A stretch of DNA of 64,000 nucleotides from Symsagittifera roscoffensis (taxonomy: Eukaryota > Xenacoelomorpha > Acoela > Convolutidae): positions 49,181,011 through 49,245,010 of the forward strand of contig NC_087065.1 in the NCBI RefSeq assembly GCF_963678635.1, in the 5' to 3' direction. The position numbers were made by a program, and so were the translations under genes. Every line of letters starts with the position of its first letter. Positions within the stretch are counted from its first letter, which is position 1. Positions 12,201-18,134 of this stretch are shown here, piece after piece. The notes under the pieces were generated by a model, which was not told the origin of the DNA, searched no databases, and saw only the letters and a list, made by a program, of their open reading frames with translations.

Positions 12201-12827
12201 TCCGACGTGTGCCTCACTCTCCTGGATCGAACTATTGAGACTGACTTGAGATCCAAAGTCCCCTTGCTCCTCTTCATCCTCTTCCTCCTGGGACTCCCCA
12301 TCGTTTCCTGCTCCTCCTCCCATGCTGAATGGAAAGATGTTTCCGAAGGTGTTCTTCATTCTTTCTGAGAATGATGATGACGTTGTTTGTTTCCCCGTTC
12401 CGCCTGCCATCATAGTGTTGTCTGTCGGAGATCTTCTAGTCGCCGTCACTTCAGTTGAGATGTCGGACAGTTCCGACATCTCCTCTCGATCCAACGTCCC
12501 GGTGGAAGTGGCAAAATCATGGCCTTGTTCTACCGGAGTAGATTCACTCACCAGCCTTCTGCCTCTCCCTTCCAGTCCATTTACTCCCTGGTTGTCGTTC
12601 ATGGTATGGTCCGTATTGACCTCCACTTCTAACAGTTCTCTTCGCTCTTCTGAGGTCTTTTGACTTCTCGTTTCAACCATTCTGCCTGAAACCGTCCCCT
12701 TTTTATCGGACCGGGTTCGCTTGATCCAATCCACAAAAGGATCGGTCATCGTTTTTCTTTGCTTTTCAGGTATGAATTTCCTAGAGCTATTACCTCGTTT
12801 TGGTATCCTTGACTTGTCTAAACTCAT
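3225..12827 (-). CDS. Gag-Pol polyprotein of element A, with macrodomain-like C terminus
   Basis: A single uninterrupted 3200-codon frame starts at ATG 12827. Order by rough residue: basic and acidic low-complexity N terminus with coiled coil (about 290-410); capsid-like region (590-770); two CCHC zinc knuckles (about 799-812 and 852-865); a folded pre-protease region; aspartic protease DTGA (about 1157); reverse transcriptase with YVDD (about 1645); RNase H with LDTDAS and RVDNRAL (about 1785-1900); an acidic linker with LSGE repeats; integrase HHCC (about 2418-2456) and D,D35E core (about 2480-2577); and a GPF tail (about 2715). A further ~480 residues follow. The last ~145 resemble OARD1/TARG1-type macrodomains, though the catalytic Asp position looks substituted. 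Gag and pol share one frame, so processing must be proteolytic. The ORF shows no lesion, in contrast to the wrecked ORF2 beside it. Confidence 0.93.
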   Translation of the reverse strand: MSLDKSRIPKRGNSSRKFIPEKQRKTMTDPFVDWIKRTRSDKKGTVSGRMVETRSQKTSEERRELLEVEVNTDHTMNDNQGVNGLEGRGRRLVSESTPVEQGHDFATSTGTLDREEMSELSDISTEVTATRRSPTDNTMMAGGTGKQTTSSSFSERMKNTFGNIFPFSMGGGAGNDGESQEEEDEEEQGDFGSQVSLNSSIQESEAHVGRETGTMDKFGVVTTISKEANTPGQSKDFAIRTSSEPQPEESRTRGLGNALADPEIDNEKTSRQRVKARISTSTKLPGTDRVTPPLVTPLMDNGAALEEALNNIVGSLGDQNEQMSIRMSELERAVHIERESLREEINRNRQEVDRSEKRLKERTDEHMTRNLSRMTREAEQRELRLRADMEKLRIQQEQSLGSLDTKIDAMMERRTQAIMDRLDGLLSSKSGPKEGEPNSGGPSREPRVNFNEHQRRKTNGSTRGRGSSSGYATRGNTAWGPNSRASSTGNRQTSNERSTQSTHATGRSDSGNMGHTSPRRSHMGQAGNAHGDSDCRDVPHTEPSTRCEDTQAGHSRDATAMATAFEPLNRSLETFLTRLSRTNERSEKSRRVFKKPRCYKDESDGCIDTWIEVMKLHFEEEDLSERQECSALTSNLEGTALNCVMAKKQYQRDTAEKIFEILLNRFGSGVQGHQAMMRFEKRRQREDETIDKFLDDLEMLRRRSQPDESNRRMNLAVASKFIDGVKNDELRTMLATHYTPLSTNAPTPEELRLKSKEYLLLKPPSRSGYYKNNYGNFNNGPANQGNHWYKPRDDMDKRRSCANCSSTDHHVSACPAYKQGMKAIGFSLEDEDASELDHEDFMRGVIAKFGPRCFFCNLEGHFKSDCPQFWDAVADIKHPRHEEALSGVKASKARLLNEAEARRKDKPQELAAKKMQAVTGEACEPEPATAADDFKIDYKAAAKDALNRVQQELVTKEIEQKVKLELENEKLQEQLNTFEATEFEETKTPSSLDMKLKVISGKRFGMAPQGKKIQSIISVAGHQVIRNLSEPSEFTLMHLDTYADYLRQVEPRTESRAVRALLTTGGPRMKKLHGRYLEVYGPYQIMLNVDGISIYTRTYITTDDDQMGQIYLGEEELKVRRIGHDAMMEQDAVHIGYEADVTAHLLDTNGTKIGVTGLLDTGAVVSVMPIKTWERMGFTREDLIPTNLRQAAANRGAIYVAGRTPVTVLHMGGRNLWMSFLVVENLDDADQFILGRDFVRNFDVMIDLNNGLIRIRNPDRKYVKRPINRIITDENKVPVFLDRKVKLQPGQAVVAIFRMRNLNSLSDSKQVCLVPNPNSQSSVILGRSFSVTRNGLCVSVLLNTLDTTVSIQRGKKLGYALPMRTDYEETQNLKKYSVKDCPYHANKDKILKRINELKSIRKLFSMKSETDDGLSSCSNFPERPSSYELDSDKPVLPEIEHLKGKIGEGDFEKLRDLLNRNAEVFSKHKADIGCCNFVEHEIELEEGAVPHREGARRMTPHKSEACRAEIEMLLEYDMIEPSKSPWACGVVMAKKKGGQLRFCCDFRYLNAVTIKDAYPIPRIDESLSKLGDAKFFTTLDLGSAFWQVPLRKKDREKTGFACELGLYQWKRMPFGLCNATATFQRLMAQALTGVTKKYGNLLMCYVDDVVIATPTLEDHIDRLDEVFGCMKRAGLKCKPSKCEILRDSIKYLGRMVDRHGVRPDPDAVEAVLTWKAPRTDTQLMSFLGFANYYREFIKGYADKVYPMQKLMRNKGKKFEWNDEAQVAFENIKRELCEAPVLGMPTEKGMYVLDTDASVVAISGILHQEQEWNGRTVLRPIAYGSKVLSDTEMKYGAPKAEMFAVATFVEKYRAYLGSAPFKLRVDNRALSWLKTYSMDQSYIGRWIVRLDGYHMIIEHRMRDKHQNADSLSKKTEFYERLEQKQANQAEVKEGFSFLDKETYEALPLTRWLDKSGHPIPGHPELPVEKAAEIKILSKEDPVPLDLLLRSNLVQQELSRMNINSLSLLDKTVQVTPQVMRMLGGLLEREVTRDDPEWTAAVVSLTVSKKVKIMPSRQQHEENKRDCRTIVQQLVSSIPQEILTSTSYGQKGRESGKQKKTVTFVDRDKEGGVVKQNLLQDYLSGEKDKEKNQRSQDQHPGQGNLSGESEIDEKNPDEKQDLENKVLSGEFRWMRRKYGHDLEERAVSSTTPSTDDKSESSRMNTYSDRDSTSGSELSELAIHTLLVETRARNLDREVYQDPDSDRYLIPSERVFDNAAEDLETIAVSKRSISLLPQKEVVRTDLQPFQQETQPLAKIWCVKMEEDTHQPNELNSQMRVMKTYLKARYRLSDLLRAQRNDRMTSNLKRWIENGAPDKGDLEEDSYRILRQYFMQKEGRLYLNKDGIVACRRREEDKVLYKYNAIVLPQLYQTELLFRSHDQMGHQGIDKVYQRILKRFEWPGMKKACEKWVTACLSCQQVKDPRKLRFPLQSIESSEFNEVVQIDHQKICMTDSGYNQVLVMIDHFTKYAEAVPCITASAEETCDHLINTWIARHGCPMTFQSDNGTAFVGELTKELMRRSQVAQAHSTTYHPQTNGLVERQNRTLVSMLRVYCSRYMTDWDRYLPQVMGAYNSTQHSTTGVSPHMMLTGHEKSLPLTFFYPEYEGKKTSPQVYVRDVIRRQQELNDLCRRNTQQAQARQRKRFDKKAAGAKAYSVGDYVWVFQNVIPPKGTKKLLKKWRGPFMITEVHQEGRFYRLSTGRAAHYENIKPHNPSTEDWCIPADMEEGDYLMMDPACEVNEKGTREKNDGNEVVEEGTDTPLDLDPNEQIEADDETLPYAEEDWQDSEQTEVPKNMEPDLPFTMQTRQKDGTRLRKKYNPYGDDFVVDRIDLKKIVEEVVGLEEITVSQDIGIVDDHNDEWVDDWSKPEVEFDDEQQQSNEQDLTNLRVLEWLNEMTSDPEKTSVTIQDVDRESAKYIKTERDDPSWAAQEGQLLIPASNLDLIPGMRSTGTPMDIFVRGVGVGLTHTENLIIKKLRIARETGNLEAETGEEPKKPDIGRVVESYFNLPNEYSSNIILTDSDFILTNRTCAVAITADMSFRTALAADFKREYKNVEFLWKQRPGIGGVAALPPAVSQIPGKYLCFLVTRATEKQHVDPENLVLSLTRLRDFLVEMDVKELSLPVYDPNRGRLHPRELYALVHVIFSDTNIQVYLHKKYYLSIG
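3808..3872 (-). promoter_or_regulatory. 65-nt near-invariant nucleotide element within gag-pol (element A copy)
   Basis: Inside the coding region upstream of the macrodomain-like part, this 65-nt stretch differs at only a few positions from 30032-30096 (B) and 53718-53782 (C), third codon positions included. Flanking pol sequence in the three elements has diverged much more. It contains a T-run followed by TTGTCCGGGGAG and then GTGGGGGTAGGA. I infer a cis-acting DNA/RNA element, with a central polypurine tract as the leading idea. It overlaps codons for a conserved FVRGVGVGLTHTEN peptide, which may add protein-level constraint. Confidence 0.6.
6324..6467 (-). repeat. Three TTGTCCGGGGAG copies (LSGE-encoding) in the pol linker of element A
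   Basis: The minus strand carries the exact 12-mer at 6456-6467, 6390-6401 and 6324-6335. Each is in frame as Leu-Ser-Gly-Glu inside an otherwise low-complexity acidic linker between RNase H and integrase. The codons never vary, although synonymous alternatives exist. Elements B and C carry the same 12-mer in the same linker. Confidence 0.7.
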
Positions 12828-13288
12828 TCTTTATTTGTCACTTTCCTATGCCTACTCTTGACTCAATTGCTAGAGACCTTATAGTTTTATTAACAATAAT
12901 AATGACACAACACAATAAATTTCACCCGATTCTATTAAATAGTGACCACGAATCCCTGTATGTTGTCAGAGTACAGTTTGTATAAAATTTATTCACACTA
13001 GCCGATTATCGGTCCAAAGATCTGGAAACTAGCACAATATGATGTTATCAGTCAATTTAAAAGATAGTGTAGTCACTACCCAATCAAGCACAGTTTAGGT
13101 TGATTTAAAATCAAAAACAAAAAAAATATATATATTGACACAATATGAATGTATATAAAAAAAACGTATGTGTCTTGTACTCTTAGTCGGTCGCAGTACA
13201 ATAGTCGAACCTGTCTTTTAAAGAAAAAGCTTTCCCTGCTTGGTGCTGCACCAAACAGACAAAACTTTGAAGGCAGTTATTTTCTCAA

Positions 13289-13309
13289 GTGGGCGTCTAT
13301 TGCACCCAC
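13289..13309 (-). ncRNA. Conserved leader hairpin (element A)
   Basis: On the sense strand of A, GTGGGTG pairs with CGCCCAC across a 7-nt loop (one G.U pair). The motif is preceded by a GCTCGGGCA segment and followed by TTGAGAA, exactly as in the two copies in element B's leader. It lies about 460 nt upstream of the gag ATG, against about 490 nt in B. I infer a structured RNA signal such as packaging or translation control. Confidence 0.5.
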
Positions 13310-13599
13310 CGAATATTGTGTTACCTATCTGCCTTCGGACTGCCCGAGCTAGACCTACTAAAATCCTCAGGGCAGTCACTTTTCCCAAAAACGTATTATG
13401 TTTCAATCCACACCAATGAGTCACGCTCTTTCTAATTTAGACTTAGTGTCGCGAATATCCGAGTTCGGACCTGTTTTGTATTAGTCTGGTTCTTTTTGAG
13501 AGGCAAGTTACCAGTGCAGTCACTGATACCTAGCCTGTGTATTAATAACCTAATACCTCTCGCTTTTTAGTCTTTCTTTCGTTTACCTAAGTCCTTAAT

Positions 13600-13830
13600 A
13601 AAATAATACCCCTCCGGATTGGCACAAATAGGACCCTTCCGGACTGTCAGAATATAGACCCCTCCGGATTGGGACCCCTCCGAGTTAGTTAATAGTAGAC
13701 CCCTCCGGATTTGGACCCCTCCGAATTCGCAACTATAAGACCCTTCCGGATTCGGACCCCTCCGGTTTTGTGGAAAGTAGACCCCTCCGGATTCGGACCC
13801 CTCTGACTTCGGAGCCCTTAGCTCTGTCAA
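13600..13830. repeat. Tandem array of GACCCCTCCGGATT motifs
   Basis: About ten copies of a GACCC(C/T)TCCGGAyT motif are packed in 230 bp, often in closely spaced pairs separated from the next pair by AT-rich spacers. The same CCCTCCGG core forms the arms of the 67-bp units and recurs throughout the leaders of A and B. The apparent Gly/Pro-rich ORF through it is a by-product of the repeat. Confidence 0.7.
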
Positions 13831-14508
13831 AGTAGCTTTTTGTAGTTTTCTTAATTTCAGCTTATACCCCTCCGGATACGTTCTGCGTTGCTATTATGCT
13901 GTTTGAATTAACTGGGAAGGGTATAGGGTCCTTTCCTAGACCCCTCCGGGTTGAAGTTAAGGCACTTATTTGACAATTCACACTAACGGTGAAGGGTCTT
14001 ATTACTTGCCTAGCTTCGACTCTATTATGGTTGTCTTGTGCCTTCAGCCTTCCCTTTTTGTCTAGAACTGTCCTAAGTTACTTAGTTCAATCGCTATTAA
14101 CTTTTGGTAGGGGTATAAGGGTTTTTCAGAAAAATTTATAAAACGTGAAGGGTGTACCCCTCCGGATTTGTGTAATTTGCTAAAAACAATCTCAAAAAAT
14201 TTTCTCTCTCGCTTTTCCGAAAAATTTCTGATCCTATTAGTAAGCTCAGCTAATTTCTGATCTATTGGTACCAAGATCAACTCGATATGATCAGTAGTTT
14301 TAAAGTTATTAACCAAAACGTCTTTTTTCCGAACTCAAAAAATTTTCTCTCTTATAGGTTCCGCCTAACTTTTTCCGCAAATCTGGTCCTTTCGACCTAA
14401 AAATTATTGATCCGAGCTCAAAAGGCCTATACTCTTCTAGTTCAATGCAAAAGACCCGATCTAAAACGCTATTGTAGAAAAATTTTGCGAAAAACTATGC
14501 TACCTGGA

Positions 14509-14575
14509 CCCCTCCGGATTGATGAATCCACCAAATCAAACACGTTATGTTCGATTTCTCTGCAACCCGGAAGGC
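14509..14575. repeat. 67-bp symmetric unit (leader A)
   Basis: The unit starts CCCCTCC and ends GGAAGGC, exactly 67 bp overall. It has TCAA at unit positions 28-31 and TTAT at 37-40, the places held by TTAA-N5-TTAA in the best units. It is part of the family described at 18135-19350. Confidence 0.6.
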
Positions 14576-15199
14576 TTTCGGGTAGCGGATTTTAAGACTT
14601 GTAGATTCACTAGTGGACGTTGTCCGAACAACTATTTTTACTGTCCTACCTCAAAAATTTCAAAAAATTTTCTAAATTTTTAGTGTTTCTTACTATCAAA
14701 AATTGGGAAAATTTGGTTTTTGGTACCAAACTAGTTCCAACCACTTCCGAACTAAAGTTAACCGGTTCTACTTATTACAGTAGTGCAGTTACGATGTAAC
14801 ACACTAACTTAGCGCTTTTTTCCGTTTCAAAAAATATCGATATCTCAAAAATCGCGACTGTTTTCGTTGTTTTTGTCTGAAAATCGATATAAGACTATTA
14901 ATATAGGCTATATAAGTAATAATATTAGGAATACTATACCCCTCCGGGTTTGTTTAATCTCCGAATTAAGGTGCTTAACTCGGATATTCGCAGTTCGGTG
15001 AAAGGTCACTACAGTGCAGCACTGTCGAGCCCCCCACAGATTACTATCCTACTTTTTGTACCAAAAGGGATACAAAACTTGTTAACGATACCCAACAGTC
15101 GATTGTAGTTGTCGTTGAGCCTCTTCCTGTTGTTCCCTGTACTGCTTGCCGGATCGGTCTTCACCCCGGACCCTTCCGAATTGAGCGCAAATCAGCTGA

Positions 15200-15266
15200 C
15201 CCTTCCGGATTGGGCGCAATTTATCATTAACGTGCTTAAATGCTCAAATAACCCTACAGTACAAGC
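15200..15266. repeat. 67-bp symmetric unit (leader A, weak right arm)
   Basis: The left arm CCCTTCC is intact and TTAA stands at both unit positions 28-31 and 37-40. The right arm has decayed, keeping only part of GGAAGGC. Confidence 0.45.
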
Positions 15267-15552
15267 CTCACAAACGGGCCACAAAATTGATCGTAACGAT
15301 CCTGACTGATATAAATGCCTGTAACAACAATATATCTATCAACAACAAACGGGGGGGTTGAATCACATCTTGTCTGGGGGGATGATTTCTACTGATTTTT
15401 TACTTTTTTACTGTTTTTGGTTTTTTCGGTTATTTTTTTATGTTTTTTGTTTTTCTTGGGTACTATACTACTTTTTGTTTGGTTTTACTTGTATCTTTAA
15501 GTGTTTTTGGTCACCAACCGCTCAGGGGACGAGGGGACGGCCGATCCCCCCA

Positions 15553-15703
15553 CCCTTCCTGGTTTGTGAATTTTCGGTCTTAACTAGGTTAAAAAACTAT
15601 TCACGGCAATCCGGAAGGCCTCCGCGTTCCGAACTACCCTTCCGCCCCGGCGGTTTAGGCCTAATAAGGGCCTTAATGTGAGCATCCGCTCGGCGCGGAG
15701 TGC
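15553..15703. repeat. Pair of 67-bp symmetric units (leader A)
   Basis: Unit 15553-15619 has arms CCCTTCC and GGAAGGC with TTAA at unit positions 28-31 and 37-40. Seventeen bases later, unit 15637-15703 has arms CCCTTCC and GGAGTGC with ATAA and TTAA at the same positions. The pair lies just downstream of A's primer site, like the first units in B's leader. Confidence 0.65.
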
Positions 15704-15744
15704 TCGTTAACGGTTCTGCCGATCATGATGTTAAAAAAGAATAA

Positions 15745-15759
15745 CACCCAGGAGCGCCA
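15745..15759 (-). promoter_or_regulatory. tRNA primer binding site, element A
   Basis: On the minus strand TGGCGCTCCTGGGTG begins 12 nt inside the LTR boundary. It complements a tRNA 3' end reading CACCCAGGAGCG plus CCA, which fits eukaryotic tRNA-Asn (T-arm and acceptor end). The identical 15-mer occurs at the same place in B and C. Confidence 0.8.
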
Positions 15760-16239
15760 TAAAAACATACATGTAACATTCGCCCGGAAGATACATATCG
15801 ACGGATAACAAAACTAAGTCTTAAGACGACTGGCTAGCGTCTAAACAGAGCTTTGCATGTTTTTCACCGTCTCTACCAAGCCAGTACTTTTCGGTGGTCT
15901 TTCCTACATCAGGCTGACAAAAACGTTACTGTTCTCCGGCTTCGACCAGAACGCTCAAATTAACTGAATTACATGCAAAGTTAGTGAGCTCATGGCTGGG
16001 TCTCAGTATCCCCAGACCACGAGGTCACTCCTAAAAACAGGGCTACTACTTATTATATTACTATTGTTTTTGTTCAGTAGATAAAAATCATCATCTCCAT
16101 CGAAGATGGATCAACCCTTTCCCCCCTACTTCTAGCTCCTCATTCTTGTCAAAACGAATTAAGATCTTAATTAAATTCAAGTCAGGACATGACGGATGCT
16201 AAAATTCAATATAAGTTCATAAAAGTCCACGTCCCGAGA

Positions 16240-16306
16240 CCCTTCCGGATTCTTGAATCCGGTGAATCAAGCTCCTTAATATCCAGTTCACAATAACTCG
16301 GAAGGC
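16240..16306. repeat. 67-bp symmetric unit in LTR A (first)
   Basis: Arms are CCCTTCC and GGAAGGC over exactly 67 bp. TCAA and TTAA occupy unit positions 28-31 and 37-40. Confidence 0.6.
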
Positions 16307-16322
16307 TGGGTTTTACCCTTCA

Positions 16323-16372
16323 CCGTTGCTCGCAACGGCCTTGCAACTATTGTAACAGCACAATAGTTGCAA
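16323..16372. other. Two perfect hairpins in LTR A
   Basis: CCGTTGC pairs with GCAACGG around a 2-nt loop (16323-16338). Then TTGCAACTATTGT pairs with its exact complement around a 6-nt loop (16341-16372), a perfect 13-bp stem. A stem this long without a mismatch is unlikely by chance in a 900-bp LTR. The role is unknown. Confidence 0.65.
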
Positions 16373-16560
16373 CTCGGAACGTCCTCTGCTGTTCGGTAGT
16401 TCGTTGTTGTTTTTTAGTCTCGATTTCGTACTGTTCGTAATCGCAGATGAAGTTGTTCTGTTCTTTCTGCTATTTTAGCTAAAATGGCCGTCTCTGACGT
16501 TTCTCAGAAATATGACGTCATAATTCGAATTTTTAAAAATTTGAATTCCAGAATCTTCTA

Positions 16561-16627
16561 GCCTTCACCGTTTGGCTAATCGTTCAAATAACGTCCTTAT
16601 CCGTTCTAAATCGCCAATTCGGAAGGC
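16561..16627. repeat. 67-bp symmetric unit in LTR A (second)
   Basis: Arms are GCCTTCA and GGAAGGC over exactly 67 bp, with ATAA and TTAT at unit positions 28-31 and 37-40. Confidence 0.5.
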
Positions 16628-16689
16628 TTGCTGCTAAAATACCGAATTCTGCAGAGACTGCATTTTGGCCATTCTGGTCGAATGTCACA

Positions 16690-16904
16690 ATAATTAAATT
16701 GTGTAACAGCCGTTCACTCAATAGTCATTTTGTAACATTCGAGTCGAGAATGACCTGAAAACCATGTCATCAACGAATTTTAATTTGAAGCAGCTTGACG
16801 GGAGAATTTACTGTTTATGTCGATTAACAGAGTTAGTCGTTAATTGAACGTAATCGGTGGAGTCAGTTTGTATTGAAGGAATTATTTTTAAATTTTCGAA
16901 TTAG
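16690..16904. other. Short scrap between LTR A and LTR D
   Basis: AT-rich DNA without an ORF. At 16731 it contains TGTAACATTCG, the antisense LTR terminus shared by this family, but the following sequence does not match the LTRs here. It may be a further decayed LTR tip or plain flanking DNA. Confidence 0.4.
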
Positions 16905-17171
16905 TGTAACATTCGCCCAAATACTACACAGCGACGGAGCGTAGAAAAAGTACCTATTAACGACTAGCAGGCGTCAGTTACCTTAATCTTACTCGTTTTT
17001 CACCGTCTCGACCTTGCCAGTTGATTTTCTGGTCTGTCTTAGGGCTAAGTAAAAAGTTACTATTTTTAGGCCATCAGTCAAACGACTTTTGATCAGCTTT
17101 CGTTTACATGCGAACACAAACACATAGCTGAGTCTCGGATCCTCGGACTACGTGAAAGCTCGAATACCCTA
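16905..17171 (-). repeat. LTR D, first fragment (old antisense LTR split by element B)
   Basis: It begins TGTAACATTCGCCC and is closely similar, in reverse complement, to the last ~270 bp of B's LTR. It stops abruptly at the first base of element B. Its continuation is found immediately after B's 3' LTR at 41604. Joining the two across the shared CTA restores the expected LTR sequence. Confidence 0.8.
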
Positions 17172-17200
17172 TGTGCCATTCTGCCGGATGACACAGCATA

Positions 17201-17267
17201 ACCTTCCCGCGACAGAAAAAAGAGTGACTAAAGGCCTTATGGACAGAAAAGTGTAGCGACGGAGGGT
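17201..17267. repeat. 67-bp symmetric unit in LTR B
   Basis: Arms are ACCTTCC and GGAGGGT, exactly 67 bp, with CTAA and TTAT at unit positions 28-31 and 37-40. The same unit recurs in the 3' LTR at 40748-40814. An outer CATTCTG/CAGAATG inverted repeat extends the symmetry on both sides. Confidence 0.65.
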
Positions 17268-17767
17268 CAGAATGTTCTAGAATTTTTATTTTTAAAATTT
17301 CGATTGGAAGAAGAACATTTCTGAGAAATAGAAAAAAGACGGCCATTTTGAATAAAAAAGACGAAAATCAGAACAACGATATAGATTGTGAAGAACAGTT
17401 GTATCAGAGACAGAAAAACACGGAGCCTCTTATCGTGGCAAGAACACACGATAAGGACCTTAGCGACAGATATTTGTGGAGACGGAGGCTTCAGTGGGGG
17501 GAAGAGAAATACCACGGAACCCTCCCGGGACACGAAATATAGGAGATAAGAGTGTTATCTCAAGAAAATCACGGGAGCGGAGGCTTGGTCCCCCAGAGAC
17601 TGTTATATGTGAAGGGACTGGGTAAACTAACTATAACAGCTGCTGTAATGTCCTAGATCTTAATTAAACACCGATATTATTTGATATTTCAGGACATGAG
17701 TAGATAGAAAAAGGAAAGGGTCAATCCATCTCCAATGGATTTAATATAAAACTGTCACACAAAAACA

Positions 17768-17775
17768 TATAAAAA
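17768..17775 (+). promoter_or_regulatory. Candidate TATA box in LTR B
   Basis: TATAAAAA lies about 40 bp 3' of the ATCCAT/ATGGAT inverted repeat and about 20 bp 5' of a GTTTTTAA block conserved among the LTRs. The old LTR D has lost the TATA match at this place. The call rests on motif and position only. Confidence 0.35.
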
Positions 17776-18068
17776 TAGGTTGTTCGAGCCGTGTTTTTAA
17801 TGACAATCACGTAGTCTGAGGATCCGAGACTCAGCTATGTGGTTGTGTTCGCATGCAAACGAAAGCTGATCAAAAGTCGTTTGACTGATGGCCTAAAAAT
17901 GGTAACTTTTTACTTTGCCCTAAACAGACCAGAAAATCAACTGGCAAGGTCGAGACGGTGAAAAACGAGTAGAATTAAGGTAACTGACGCCTGCCAGTCG
18001 TTGATAGGTACTTTTTCTACGCTCCGTCGCTGTGTGATATTTGGGCGAATGTTACATAGACGTTTTTA

Positions 18069-18085
18069 TGGCGCTCCTGGGTGGG
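18069..18085 (+). promoter_or_regulatory. tRNA primer binding site, element B
   Basis: TGGCGCTCCTGGGTGGG, a 17-nt match to the complement of an Asn-type tRNA 3' end, starts 12 nt after the LTR. The spacer is longer than the usual few bases but is kept at 11-12 nt in all three elements. Confidence 0.82.
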
Positions 18086-18134
18086 CCTGTTAAAGGCATG
18101 AAACCATCATGATCAGCAAGCGTTTCAGCGACGT

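Larger units (their letters stand above)
12828..15771 (-). other. Untranslated leader of element A
   Basis: The leader lies between the 5' LTR and the gag start. It contains the primer binding site at its LTR end, several 67-bp symmetric units, a tandem array of CCCTCCGG motifs (13600-13830), many other CCCTCCGG copies, and a conserved GTGGG hairpin about 460 nt before the gag ATG. Long AT-rich stretches with no visible feature separate these. I find no ATG-initiated ORF here that looks real. A leader of this length is far beyond that of ordinary Gypsy elements. Confidence 0.75.
1..16689 (-). mobile_element. Element A: Ty3/Gypsy-type LTR retrotransposon, internally deleted, 3' end outside window
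   Basis: Read on the minus strand, the order is 5' LTR (16689-15772), tRNA primer site, 2.9-kb leader, gag-pol, a short inter-ORF spacer and the C-terminal third of ORF2. The 3' LTR must lie left of base 1, because the matching distance from ORF2 stop to LTR in element B is about 730 bp and only 331 bp remain here. Gag-pol is open throughout. ORF2 has lost roughly its first 2,120 codons and carries a nonsense codon, so A is a deletion derivative that could still supply gag-pol. Assignment to Ty3/Gypsy rests on the domain order protease, RT, RNase H, integrase. Confidence 0.9.
15772..16689 (-). repeat. 5' LTR of element A (918 bp)
   Basis: On its own strand it begins TGTGACATTC and ends GAATGTTACA (TG...CA), directly followed by the leader and primer site. 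Internal blocks match B's LTR in order: a GGCCATTTT/CTCAGAAAT block, a hairpin containing ATCCATCT, a CC-rich block ending GTTTTTA (a possible start-site region), and GACGGTGAAAAAC. It contains two 67-bp units (16240-16306, 16561-16627) and two strong hairpins (16323-16338, 16341-16372). The partner LTR is outside the window, so age cannot be estimated. Confidence 0.85.
17172..18056 (+). repeat. 5' LTR of element B (885 bp)
   Basis: TGTGCCATTC...GAATGTTACA. It carries a 67-bp symmetric unit at 17201-17267, a 9-bp perfect hairpin (CTTATCGTG/CACGATAAG, 17429-17455), a 7-bp hairpin (GAGATAA/TTATCTC, 17543-17561), the ATCCAT/ATGGAT inverted repeat near 17724-17740, and TATAAAAA at 17768-17775, a plausible TATA box. 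The GTTTTTAA block that follows is conserved in the other LTRs and could mark the start of R. The small ORFs inside start from TTG and are probably not genes. Confidence 0.92.

Noticed and set aside
13567-13830. 87-codon Gly/Pro-rich ORF on the minus strand
   Set aside because: It follows from the CCCTCCGG tandem array and has no counterpart in B or C.
16731-16903. A further complete LTR between A and D
   Set aside because: Only the 11-base terminus TGTAACATTCG matches; the rest does not align with LTRs A, B, C or D.
17348-17542. 64-codon ORF in LTR B, repeated at 40895-41089, and an antisense 88-codon ORF overlapping it
   Set aside because: Identical simply because the two LTRs are identical. 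The forward frame starts from TTG, neither has a recognisable domain, and LTR D does not preserve the frame.
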